A DNA stretch of 64,000 nucleotides from Pestalotiopsis fici W106-1 (lineage: Eukaryota; Ascomycota; Sordariomycetes; Amphisphaeriales; Sporocadaceae): positions 806,001 to 870,000 of the forward strand of contig NW_006917093.1 of assembly GCF_000516985.1 (NCBI RefSeq), read 5' to 3'. This document shows positions 35,974 through 49,725 of the stretch, in pieces. The position numbers and the translations under genes were made by a program. The notes below the pieces were generated by a model. That model saw nothing but the letters and a program-made list of their open reading frames with translations. It made no database searches and had not been told where the DNA came from. The stretch's first letter is position 1. Every line of letters begins with the position of its first letter.

Positions 35974-36489
35974 CGTTGATTGACCTGCTAGAAAAGAAGA
36001 AAAAGGGAAAATCGAGTATTTATTTTGTATTAGTGCCCCAAAAAAAGGTCTCCGTTATAGTCGTTTCTGGACAGTGCAATCGTCACAATCGTCCAATGAC
36101 GTGATCCCGGTCATCGGAGATAACTAGTTATACTTCGGACACAGACATTACTTTTTAGGGCCAATCCATTGTCCTTCTTTAGTTCTGACTTCTCAATTTC
36201 ATGAGACATTACTGTGTACCAGGACTGCACTACCTAAGTATTTACAAGCATAGCAACGTCGTCAGACGCTACACAACCGCCCGATCAAGCTTACGGCTCG
36301 GTAGGAGAACTTTTTTTTCAAACCAGGTATCGCAAAACGCCAAGTCGCCAAAGGGAGAGAGACCATCTCGAAGTGCTCGCAAAAAAGAAGGAACCGCCCT
36401 GATTGATGCCATTCATACTCCAAACGCCAGATGCCAAGATGCACATTGTTGCACACGCAACTGCTAACAACTCTCTCAAGCTTCACCAT
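35974..36489. other. Short intergenic, L2HGDH promoter
   Basis: About 0.5 kb between the L2HGDH start and the WD40-gene stop, both minus strand. T- and A-rich, no gene; a poly-T run lies near 36310. Confidence 0.6.
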
Positions 36490-39305
36490 TCAGCGTAGTT
36501 GGATTTCAGGAAAGACCTTGCGTCCAAGTAGATTCACCTTGAATTCGTAGACGCCATCCTCAGCACCAACCCATCTGTAGATATCATTATTAGTCATGGT
36601 CCCAGACTGATAATTGGTTTTGGGTTGAATATGCACTTACAGTGTCTGTCCGTCTTCGCTCCATGTCAATCCTGCCGTGTCATCGGGATTCTGGGTATGG
36701 TCACGGCTGCTCAGTCTTGGATTTGGGTAGCTTCTCCGGGTTCCAAATCCGGTAAGCTCGTCATTCCAACCATCGTTGATCACAGGAATTGCCCGGCGCG
36801 TGCGACTGGGTGGCACTCGAATACTCTCAAGTCCAGGAGTTTCGTCGTTGCCAGTAATGTTGTATAGAGCCTCCAAGTCTGCCCATCCAGATGTTAGTCG
36901 TCCCGGAATAAAGGGCTGCGGGACACCCGAGTCTGCTACTAGGGGCGATGGGGAGTCAGGTGGCGAGTTTGACTGCTCGTTATTGCCAGAAGACTGCATA
37001 CGGTTCAACGTCGGCGGTGCCACTCCAGCCATGCGGTCGGTCTCTTGGCTGATTGCCTGCATGATGGAGGTCCTTCTGCGCGGGGTCGGAGCACGACGTT
37101 CGCGCTCCTGCTCTGATGAGGTCTGAACACCAGCTGGGCGGTGCGACTCCCGTCGGTCGCGATCGAGTATGCGAGCAAGGGTTTCGCGCTGTGAAAGTCT
37201 GGTGAGCTCATTGACTGAAATGTGCCTGGCGACTGGAGTTGGGTTCGGAGGTTGTGTGTTCTCCGAGCGACTTGCTTGGAGCGATGGTACTTCTCTACGA
37301 TCCAAGATTATGCCCCATCGTATAATGGCGCTGGTTTGTTCAAAGAGACCTGATCGGAGCAGATGTGCTTCTGCACGACCCAACACAGTGGCACTTGCTT
37401 CATTTCTATCTCCCATTGCTGTGGATCTTCTTCCTGATCTTCTCGCTACTCGTCTTGATTCTCTAGTTATTTCTCTGCTTAACTCCCCTCCGTTTGTTTC
37501 TCTTGAAATGGCACAAGCTAGAACCAAGAAACTTCCTGGGGTCGGAGGGGTTTGCGCACGATCCAAGATACTTGCTTGGTTCAAGGCAGCTGCTCGTATA
37601 TGATCATAGAGACTTGAATCTTCTGACAATGGTCCCAACAGCAGACTTACACGTTCTGCCCACACGTGGGGCCTCCAAGAAGTACTTGCTCGCAGATCCT
37701 CAGCGATGAGGTCTCTCGCATCTCGCGTATCTCGAGCCTCACGGCGCCGACGTTCGTTGGACACTGCGTCTAGTATGGCCGTTTCTTCAGGCGAGAACGG
37801 GCGGTTCACACGGCTGGTGATATCCACATTTGTTGATGCGTGTGGTGGTTGTGGCGAATTTGCCTGACTAAGTAATCGTGCAAGATGCAAAGTGCTTCCT
37901 GCCCGCGAGCTGCGCTCATTTCTCTGATCTAGTAAGCGAGGGTCGATTGTACTTCTGTCTGTCAGTGAAAGATGTTCAAAATCGGCCTTTTGATCGAGAA
38001 TTATTGTCTGCCTTTGAGCAAAATTAGTACGTGCGTCGGCAACACCAATGCGCCCACGGTGTTCAGTCCACGCCAGCAGGTCGTACGGGCCAGGGCAAAA
38101 AGCCATGTCTCGTACGGCACCGTGAACCTCGGGATGCCGACTTGTGGTGAATGAGGCGACAAGAGCATCTGTGTCTGCTATTTGCAGAGCTGCAGTATCG
38201 AATACTTTGATGGTGCCATTCTGGATGCCGACTGCTAGATATCGTCCAGAGGGTGAGAACGAAGCCGCAAAAGAACCCCTGCAGTCATCTCGCGCATCTT
38301 TTGCCGGTGACTCGAGACGAACTCGGGGTAGCGATTTCCATTCGTAGGCATCTCCAATCTTGCCGTTGGTAGCCTTCCGTGTGTGCAGGTAGAGAAACGG
38401 GTCATCACAGATACTGGCCAGCAAAGTGCCGTCTGGTGATATCAGGCTGCGGTTCACACAGTCGGGAAGCTTAATTTCGTCGAGAAACTCGGATTCTTGC
38501 AAGCCCACCATTGTGACGGTTTTATCGTTATTAGACAACACAGCGACAGTCGTGCCGTAATGGCCGGCTCGTGCCGGAAATAACGAGGTTGCCCCGGGTG
38601 GTTCCCATATTGTAATACAGTTGACGCGCTCAGAGCCGTACTTGTGACTTGATGAAGTCCACGACTTGGCCGGACCGTTGAGTCTCTGCTCCAGCAGATT
38701 GAACATATCTCTGCTGAAGGACGAGCTCAGAGAGGTATCATTTCCCGGGGGGGATTCGAGAGAGCGAAGCTGGGACTGAAAATTGCTACTGAGGGCATCG
38801 TCGACGTTTGTGCGAGTCCTATTGCCGTCGCCTCCATGCTGATTGGCATCCTTGATGACGGCAAACTCTCCATACTCGCCGCCGCAGCAAACCCAGCCAC
38901 TCTGGGCCGCCAAGCATCGAGGGGGAAAGCCCAGGACGTGGATAGTCTCGGATTCGCAAGTATCCGTGGCAAGTCGTGTAATGTGATTATTCTCGGAGCC
39001 AGTCGGAAAGTAGAGGGTGCCGTTGCCTTCGGCGCTGATCAAGGAGCGCAATTGCCAATGCCTGTCAGCCGCGGATTAGTCATTGCGAAGCTGGAGAAGT
39101 GCAGGACATTTGAGGGTTTAGCATACCATGGGGCGATGTTTGTGCGATAATGCTTGCGCCCAGATTTGAGAATCAGATTCTCGCTTGGCCAGCAGCTGTG
39201 TGAAAAATGGTCAGCAATGTGCATGCCGTAGACAGAAACAGTGAATTGACGTCCGAGATCAATGGGGGCAGTCAGTACGTACTTGTCCTTGGACGAGAGG
39301 ACCAT
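36490..39305 (-). CDS. WD40-repeat protein with DUF2415-like segment
   Basis: About 894 aa. Exons (minus) are 39305-39127, 39061-36641 and 36574-36490. The first join restores TNIAPWHWQLRSLIS, and the last adds LWVGAEDGVYEFKVNLLGRK and a short tail. The N-terminal half (to about 360) reads as beta-propeller blades, for example SPDGTLLASICDDPFLYLHT and SFSPSGRYLAVGIQNGTIKV. They are followed by DLLAWTEHRGRIGVADARTN, the signature I associate with DUF2415 proteins. The second half is Arg/Ser/Pro-rich and probably disordered, with many RRR and SxxR patches. The extreme C-terminus returns to a blade-like strand that may close the propeller. Function is unknown; yeast Crt10 is a possible distant relative, but this is a guess. 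The ATG at 39305 is preferred over an in-frame TTG upstream. Confidence 0.85.
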
Positions 39306-41299
39306 TTTGCCGGGCAATGGCGATGGTCAATCGAATAGTGTGTGATCATCAAGTCGTGTGGGTGATGGGAAGCGCACAGCAACCTTTTTGGTGGTGTCAA
39401 AGGAAGGCTGAAAGGAGGTAAAGGATGGGAGGTCGTGAGCTTGAGAAAGGTGGCGATGCAGCTTTGACAGCAGATTGAGGCGCAAACAGGGAGAGCTGAT
39501 TTTTGTCGCCAGCGCCAGTCAAAGCGGCCGTCTAGTACTGCAAGCACTTGGCGGCAGTGGCCAAACAGGCTCGTTTAAGTATGCAGAATAGCGAATTCCA
39601 ACAAAGATTGTCGTGGGTTCAGATCTTCTTCAAGGTGTAGGTAGGTACGTAGGTTGAAGAGAGGTGAGAGCTTATGACGTCCTAAGTTGGAAACGCACGG
39701 TAGCGCCAATCGCATCCAGCCTAAATAATTGATTGCGATTACAACAGAGTCAACATTGAACCGGAAGCCAGCATCAAAAAGAATAATTGCTAGCAGGGAT
39801 CTAGCGTGGGGTTGAATCATTCATTGTCAAGACCTTTCAGCAAGTTTCAAAATGCACAAACGTAAATCACCAACGGATTCATGGTGAAGCATGAGGTTCA
39901 TATTGACAAGTCAGCTAGTAAGCAGACGCTCTCTTTTACATGTGCATTATTGGTGGTTGAAATGACTATAATAGATACCATTGGATGCTGTGCCTATTGC
40001 TCCCTGTGACTAGCAATAGAGCTTGGCCTTTGCCTCGAATGTGATTATCTTGTCCAATTTCAGATACTGGTTTTGACTGAGGCAGAATGAGAGGAGATGT
40101 TGGCAACAAACTTGCACATACATATTCTTGTTTCGAAAGGGTACGAAACGAATCCCGAAGGTTCTCAAGTGAACCACGAGTAGCAGCCATACAAGACTCT
40201 AACCTTATTAGTAGCTTTGTCGGTTAGTTGTGGCTTGTTGGCACCTTGAACACACAAGTCGTGGCTGAAGCTAGGGAGACACAGTCACAACATGATGTGC
40301 GACTCAGTGCTGGCAGACAGGCAGCACTGAGAATGAAGGTTGGAATGCGGCAAGTCCATCAAGAGTCAAGAGAGATCCGCTGTCGGCTCAGGGTACCACT
40401 TTCGGTACCACTAAAAGTTCATGAGCCTGCTTACCTATTACCTAGCACTCTAAAAACCAAGGGCCCCAGTTTCTACTTGCTCGAGTTGGAAATCCACATG
40501 CATGTAGTCATATCGATAAACGTTCTCGGGATGGAATCCGATGGACGGGTAGGATACAGATCAGAGCAGCGAATGCACCCAATTAATGGCGCGCTGCTCG
40601 TTCGGACTGTGAACAGTTGCATAGCCAAACAATGTTCATGCAGCAGCTCATGCAAGAATTGGCACGCATATTGTATACAGTATAGCACGTCACCATTGTC
40701 TCTTGCACCATCTAGAAAACACGACCACGGTCCAAAGGTCGAGAAAAAAAGAGCAGAGTCGCGTAGGCCGGTACCTAGTATGTGCATGCATACGCGCATT
40801 TTCATGGTGCGAATATGATGGCGGATTCTCGACCAACTGAGTTGACCAGTGCCCGGTATTGCCGCCCCGTCTCCCGCGTCGACCCGAGGTCCCCTGTAGA
40901 AGCTGGGCAAGCTGCTGGCTGGGTGCTGGCTTTTTTGGCTGGTAAGAAAACCAACTGGGGCCCCATTCCGTGGCAGATGGAAAACTGTAGAATCAGGCGA
41001 GGAGCTACAGTGTCTAGCGCCAGTCCGGGCCCAGCACCAAGATGGCGGCTTGTGGCCCGTGCTGCATCTCCAAAATTTCTAGTAGAAATTTTCTTCAGTT
41101 CAACCCGGAGTCCTTCTACATAATCAGAGTCCTCCTCGTCACTCCGATCCATTACACCCATTTTTCTCAATAAACAACCTCCTCTGTAAAACTACATCCC
41201 TCTCTCTGTTCCTTCCTATCGCGTATTCTTTTTCTTCCCCGAGACTTGTTTTCACATCTCTCTTTGTAATTTAAAACCACACACACAAACGCCGTCAAC
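39306..41299. promoter_or_regulatory. Divergent promoter region, WD40 gene / mitochondrial Hsp70
   Basis: 2 kb between two divergent starts. No gene is supported; frames at 40228-40818 and 40782-41170 look accidental. The last 120 nt before the Hsp70 ATG form a pyrimidine-rich leader ending in ACACACAAACGCCGTCAAC, typical of strongly expressed fungal genes. A perfect palindrome lies at 41072-41092. A TAGG tract is at 39637-39647. Confidence 0.6.
41072..41092. promoter_or_regulatory. Perfect 21-bp palindrome upstream of mitochondrial Hsp70
   Basis: Ten-base arms, AAAATTTCTA and TAGAAATTTT, flank one central G, with TTCTTCAGTTC following directly. Inverted TTC and GAA trimers recall a heat-shock element, but their spacing (TTC-5-GAA) is not canonical. 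It lies about 210 nt before the ATG. Confidence 0.45.
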
Positions 41300-43499
<2,200 letters not shown>

Positions 43500-44133
43500 A
43501 ATACCCAACATATGAGACTTTTTCTTCTTTCTTGTTTAGATACCACCATATGAGGTGGGGAGTTGCAAAGTAGCATCTCACTTCATATTTTGTACTTTTT
43601 TCTGTACTCATAGTGCCGCTCTTCTTGTTTCAGCCACGTTTTCCGGAGATGATGTGTTGATAAATTGCGGACTGGATGGGGGCGTTCTGAGATGACATCA
43701 AAAAAGCTTTTTTGCCTGTCCGTTGGAAGATATTTTTTCTCCAACACGGTTTCTGATGATATGAATGGCAGCATCTGGACGGGCGGCTCACTGGTCGAGC
43801 TTGTGTGTAAATAAAGGGCGCGGCGTATAGCATTCACAAAAAGATAATAATGAATCCCCTCTCAAAAGTACTATCAAGTTTTGTTCATAATCTTAAGGTG
43901 CAGCAGTACCATCACTGGTGTATGTATTTCCCAATTTCATGATTCACGTACACTATTGGGCAATGTCAGCATGCCAATCAACTCTGTAATAGCAATGGGC
44001 AAGAACATTCTTTCATTATAGATAGTAAACTTTCATTCCCTTGCATCCTAAAAAAGAAGGGCAGTAAAATACCGTGTCTTTCAAGCACATGACGACATCG
44101 CTTGAAAGGTCCCCCGTCATCAACAAACCAGTA
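43500..44133. other. Convergent 3' intergenic spacer
   Basis: Contains the 3' ends of the Hsp70 and multicopper oxidase genes. AT-rich; an AATAAA-like TAAATAAAG at 43808-43816 may be a polyadenylation signal for the plus-strand gene. Nothing else seen. Confidence 0.5.
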
Positions 44134-46589
44134 TCAAGACGACAAGCCGGCCCATCCACAAAAAGCCATACTCTGCTCGCGCACAAGGGGATCCATCCCG
44201 CGGACCATGTCGGCAAGGTCGGCGGGCCGCTCGGCCATGGAGACGAGCATGCCGCCCTCCATGTGCCAGGCGACGTGGCAGTGCAGGGCCCAGAGGCCCG
44301 GGTTATCGGCGGCGAAGCGCAGGACCACGTGGCTCTGCGCCGGCACCGTCACCGTGTCGCGCCGCATGGGGTTCTCGAGGTTCCAGCGGGTGCCATTGTC
44401 GGGACGGGCGCCGTATTCGCCCGGGCCCCAGCCTACGATCTGAAAAGTGTGGCCGCTATTTTCGTTTTGTCTCACTGTTAGTCCTCTTACTTCTTTCATC
44501 TTGGCTGGTAAGTTGTTCGAGCTTCGCGGCACAAATGCTGGCTTGTCGATATGGCGTGTGTGGCAGGGTGGGAACTAGGGCAGGACAAATAAATAAAAAG
44601 GACATACTGCATGTGCCAGGGGTGTTCCATTACATCTTTCGAGTTGATGACAATTTGAGCACCCTTGTCCGCCTCGGGGATGAGGAGGACTTGCTGGTTC
44701 AGGCCAAAGTCCCAGCTGTGATATGAGCCCTCCTTGCTCACGTCAAAGTCCTGGTCGACTGCTTTCCATATCGTGGCATTATGTTCGAGAGGCGAGTACG
44801 CCGTCTGGAAGAATTTGTCAACGCAACATATTAGCTGTGGTCTTTGTGGTCGTGATTATGAGTCTGGATGGTCTTTCGAGTATCGAAAACAGTTGGCTCT
44901 CTAGGCGGCCAAGAACTGTCCGCAAAAGGTGGACAAATGTCGGTATAATCTACTCACCTTGTTGATAAAGATTCGGTTTACATCTTGCGCTTGTCTGAAT
45001 GCGTATTCAATGTAGTGATAATTTCTCTCTCCCAGCTCCATGGCCTCCATTTTCCTCATGGGTTTGGGCATGTCAAACGGCATATCATCGCACCCTTCCC
45101 ATACGTCGCCTCTCACACCATTGTTCTCGACACCGTACGGATTGGAGACATTGCCCCTGATCCCTATAGGCTCAGCATCAGGATCGGTGCCGGCATACGA
45201 TAGGATGCCTCGGGCAGCATATCCCGTGCTCTCGAGCGCGGCAGACACGTACGGCGCATACGGCAGGAAGCAAGTCTGCGGCAGGGTGGCTCGCATGTAG
45301 TAGTTGCCCGACCTCTGGTCCGCTACTAGAATAACGGACACACGCTGGCCAATGTTGAGATAGACGCCCCGCGCGCTGATGGGCTCAATCTCGACGCCGT
45401 CCAGCTCGACAATCGAGAGCGTATGGCTGTCAACGCTGAACCAGTAGCTTAGGAACGAGGAACTGTTGATTAATCGTAGACGGACTCTTTGGTCCTTTTG
45501 AACACTGGTACGGTAGAGCTGTCCATTGGTGCAATTGGTTAAAAATGGTATCGCTGGGTCTGGCGGATATGTCGTCGAGGTGACAGAGCAATTGCAGGTG
45601 TGTTGTCCGTTGAGGAGGATGTTGTCAGGCAGTGGCTCAACCCCAGACTCGTAGGGAACCCATTTCGAGGTAGAGTTCAAGTAACTCGCAAGTAGCTGTC
45701 ACCGGGATCAGCATGATTCTGCGAGTAGCTCCGAGGGCCATCTCGGATAAAAACCCACTACAGATCCATAAGTATGGTACAAGTCCCCAACAAAGATGAT
45801 CCTCTCTCCATCCGTTTTTGGTAACTTCTCATCTGGGTCTCTAATGACAATTGGTCCGTAAACGCCATCTGTATATTGCACGCCTAGATGGGCATGCCAC
45901 CAGAATGTTCCCCTTTGGTTCTTGACGACAAATTCGTATGTAAAATTCTCCCCAGGCGGAATCCCGCACTGAGAAACACCCGCGACACCATCCATCCATG
46001 CCGATCCATACTGGTTGATGCCATGCCAGTGGATGGTGGTACTGAGGTTCGTCATCATATTGTTGACTTGTACGCGTATCGTGTCGCCAATGTTGGCCTC
46101 GATCAAGGGGCCGGGCGATTGCCCATTCACGAGAATCATGGGCTTCTGAAAGCCATCTGGGGCGGCGAGGGCATGGCTAATGTCGAAATAGTATTGGCGA
46201 ACAACGGGTCTCTCCGCAGCTACGAGCGTTTCCATATTAAGCTCGCTCTCGTTGATCAAGTTGGCATTTGGCATCGTCTTCATGTCCTCCAAAACTCCGT
46301 AGTAAGTGCCATAGTCGAAAAGCTTTTGTTCACAGCTCAGGGAGCCGCCGAATATGCCCGCCAGCACGATTACAGCCAGCCAGCATAAGAGAATGGTGGA
46401 TAGGGGCTTTCCAGGGCTTTCACTGCACCTTGGGCCCTGCTCTGCGTCGATTTTCTCGGCATAAGTCGGAGGAGTAGACGAACTGGCTGATAGGTCTACC
46501 TCTCCGTCGCATGCTGGCGTAGTTGGGATAGAATGGGTATCGCCATCAATTAAGCGTGATGTGCTGCTAGATGATCTGTGGCCTCGCAT
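44134..46589 (-). CDS. Membrane-anchored laccase-like multicopper oxidase
   Basis: About 694 aa; oxidises phenols or metal ions with four coppers while reducing O2 to water. Exons (minus): 46589-45762, 45695-44958, 44804-44608 and 44455-44134. All four copper motifs are present: HWHGINQ (187-193), WWHAHL (230-235), HPWHMHGH (583-590, split by the last intron) and HCHVAWHMEGGM (646-657). Met657 is in the axial position of the type 1 site. There is no cleavable signal peptide. Instead, about 62 hydrophilic residues precede a single hydrophobic segment at 63-84 (STILLCWLAVIVLAGIFGGS), predicting a type II membrane protein with the catalytic part outside. The intron 1 donor is an uncommon GTAGTG. 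The last intron is long, about 150 nt. Substrate is not decidable; a Fet3-type ferroxidase would be anchored at its C-terminus, so that role is less likely. Confidence 0.9.
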
Positions 46590-46882
46590 GTTGTGTCGTC
46601 AATGTCATGTAGTAGAGGTTATGCTTGCAGACATGGTCAAATGCCACAACCTTGAGTTTATCAAAACTCTAGCTAGGGATGACAATTTGCTTGAGACTGT
46701 CCATTCCTCAAGCTGCTCTCCCTATCAAGGACGCCACATGCACGCTATTAAAAGACTGACTCACCTAGGAAGGGCTACTGTGATTGATAAATTATATTGG
46801 TTGAAGCTTTGGTTGTTTGATTATGTCCTGTTGGACTCGTGACCGCTAATATCTAGACTGAATTGGAACTACGAGGCAATTC

Positions 46883-48799
46883 TTAGCCACGACCAAAGCC
46901 AAACCATCCCTTCTTCTTTGGAGTTGCTTGCTCTGTTTCTTGTGCTTCCTGTTTTGGAGCGGCAGCAGGTGCCTGGCCTGGGTAATCAATGTAGTTCCAG
47001 GCAACATCAAAGAACAGAGGCTTGACAGGAATTGGCTCCATCTTTGGTGGATAAGAAACCAAGTTTTCCAAATCAGCACCTTCGGCCGGATACTCAAACA
47101 GTCGGTGTACCAGAGGAGGGTTTGACTTGGCCCCTGTAGACTGCGATTTCGCCTTGATGTTGTCGATCTCAACAAGCGCCCGGCTGCGCTGTAATTCACC
47201 CTTCAACAGGTTGGACAAGAATTGCACATCACTGTTGCGAACTTCGATATTCAGTGGTGCTCCATCTTCCGCGGTTGACATTTGATCGGCCAAGACTGCC
47301 GCCGAGAGCTCGCACTCATTGAGCGCAAACTTGATCAGGGCCAATGCATTGACAGAATTTCCTGCAAGCGAATGAGACCGGGCTATGGACAGGGATCTGG
47401 TAACGTGGTCAGTAAGTGATATATGCACCAGGAGGAGTTCTCAGGCTTACTTTAGAGCATGAAAGTACTTGTAGGTCGCATCTAGCTGTTTCTGGAGATC
47501 TTCGTCTGCAGCGACACCAGGTAGTTCTTTGATGGAATCCAGACTCTGCAGTGTTGCGTCGTACAGAACGACCTTTTCCTTGAGGCGGGCAATCTGTCGA
47601 CCCGGCGCTTCGTGCTTTGGTTTTTTAGCACTTGCCTCCTTTTCTGTCTCTTTCTTGGCCTTCCGGGTCGTGTTGGGCGCAGAATCCAGCAAAGCGCCAT
47701 CATGGTCACCGCTCAATACACGGTTACGTCCGATTCTCCAGCTGATCATTTGGTAGTTGACCGCCGTTCTAGTGATTTGCAGGCTTTGTGTCCGCGGGTC
47801 GTTTTGCGACACACCTTCTTCCTTCAACTCGTCAATTGCATGTTTGGTCACATCTGCAGCATCTTGACTGGCAATGAGAACTTCGTCGTAAGCTGCAGCC
47901 ATTTCCTTGGGTAGGACGACATCAGACGAAGCCAGTCTTTCGGCGAGTCGCGCGGTCGCAGCTTCGGTTGATGCGAGAGCCACAGCAATAGCAGCATCCT
48001 CAATTTTGACCTTTCTCGATCTCCAATCGATTGTCTGCGGTGCGCTCGAAGCACCAGCCTGATCCTTCTGCGCATCTGCACCACTCTGCTTCAGTAGGGA
48101 CGAGTCCAGTGTGTTGACTTGCTCTGTCAGTGCGCTATCTGATGGGAAAGCCTTCCTGGCAATTGTCGGGATGGCTTGTGTCCGGGGAATCTTGAGCTGA
48201 TAGGCAGCGTAACGGATGGATGGATCGATGGTCTCGGATAGTAAGTCCTTGACTGTGTCGGGACTCTTGACCGAGCTCAGGGCGCTATATATTATGCGCG
48301 CAACCGCGTAACTCTTTAAACATTGCTCCCAGTTGTGTCTCTCAAAATTCTCAGCGCCCCTGAGCAGGGCGGCGTAAGCCTTGGCTTCGAGCTGGTCAAC
48401 ATTATTGGCGCCCGTGGCACTGCTGGCGGACAACAAGTCGACAAGACGATCGGCGATGCGTGCTGCCTTGTTGAGTCTTGAGATGATGTGTATGCGGGTC
48501 CGGCCGGCGATGCCCTTGGCATCTGTCGAGTGAACAGCCTTCAGCTCCATGGCGTGGGCCCAGTCGCGCTCAGCTGTTAGCAGGATGAGGTGTAGGTAGG
48601 CATGATCCTCGGCAATGCGCTCAGAGGTGACTTCGCTGTAGTCGCCCTTCTTGTTGAACTTTCCACGGCTCTTTACTGAGATATTCAGTCTCTTACGACA
48701 GCTCAAAAGCTTCTTCGCCAGTTGCTTGTGGTAGGTGGAGTAATCTCCGTAGAGGAGCGCCTGGTTCCTGGCGGACACGACGAAGTTGGTGATGTCCAT
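46883..48799 (-). CDS. SRP68: Signal recognition particle subunit SRP68
   Basis: About 620 aa; RNA-binding SRP subunit that pairs with SRP72 and helps deliver ribosomes making secretory proteins to the ER. Exons (minus) are 48799-47451 and 47396-46883, with a 54-nt phase-2 intron restoring YFHALKSLSIARSHSLAG. The conserved N-terminal RNA-binding part is clear (QALLYGDYSTYHKQLAKKLL, CRKRLNISVKSRGKF, LILLTAERDWAHAMELK), and helical repeat-like sequence follows. The Lys-rich segment KKETEKEASAKKPKHE lies near residue 410. The C-terminus is basic and aromatic (KKKGWFGFGRG). The start is the ATG at 48799; a TTG three codons upstream is not needed. It diverges from the cya5-type gene across a 0.93 kb shared promoter region, and its stop is only 293 nt from the multicopper oxidase start. 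Confidence 0.95.
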
Positions 48800-49725
48800 G
48801 ATGGTCAATTAGGCTCGCAATTCTGCTGGCCCAGGTAGGAACAGGATGAACTCGTCACGATAGGGGGTCAAAGCTGTAAATTGTCCGCCCGAGGAATTCG
48901 GCAAGATGGACAATTGATATGTTGCAAGCTGTCGAGCTTGAGGTCGGGTACGTGTGCGCAGTTGTCAACTCGCAAGTCACATCACCCTAGGCGTTGGTGG
49001 GGTTGATGACTTGACCTCAATCCAAAATTCCGTCCTTTGGGTGAGCTTGTCGTGGATAAAGTGGGATGCCTGGCAGACAACTGGCAGAGCTCTAGACAGC
49101 AAAAGCGCCAGGTGTGTCTCTCCAGCACTATATCTGTGCTAGGCCGCTCCTAAGGTTACTGGGCTTTGATAGGTGGGCCATAGTGACGGGTTCAGCGCAA
49201 GGGTCTAACTGTGCTCAGGTAGCAAGCCCTGCAAGCCTGCCCCGGGGGGCTCGAATCAGGTAATGGCACCTAGAGCTGGAACCGTTCGACATCGGCCTTG
49301 TCGGTGCGACCAAGCCCACTCCGGCCAAAAGAAAATCAATGATTCCTTCAAAGTGCTTCCGCGCCACTACTACAATTTTATCGCCGGAACCAAAGCTGCT
49401 CACCGCGTCCACCGCCTGAAGGCGTTTGAGCAAGCCAGAGACTCTTCGGAGCCAAATGCGAGTCTGATGAAAGGTCTTTTCTACCATCGTCATATTAGAA
49501 TTTACCATTGGCGCACATCATGATTGGTTGTTAGTGCTGTCGATCGACCCTGCAGATATATTTGTTCGCGATTGACGTTTCTTACCCTCTCTCTCAGGTC
49601 CAAAATTGCCATGACGGTTTCCTCCTCAACACCAAACGCATTCTCTTCTCACCCTCTCACAAACAACCAAGATTGCCTCCGACACATTTACGGCAAAGGT
49701 GGCGACCTGCTACATAGCTTCTCCA
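48800..49725. promoter_or_regulatory. Bidirectional promoter, SRP68 / cya5-type gene
   Basis: 0.93 kb between divergent ATGs. No gene is supported; frames at 49215-49523 on both strands look accidental. The pyrimidine-rich stretch just before 49726 is the likely cya5 leader. Confidence 0.55.

Noticed and set aside
40228..41170. Frames of 110-200 codons on both strands upstream of Hsp70
   Set aside because: No family likeness, overlapping on both strands, and located in a promoter region.
49699..49725. Extended start of the cya5-type protein
   Set aside because: The extension begins with GTG; the ATG at 49726 gives the expected N-terminus.
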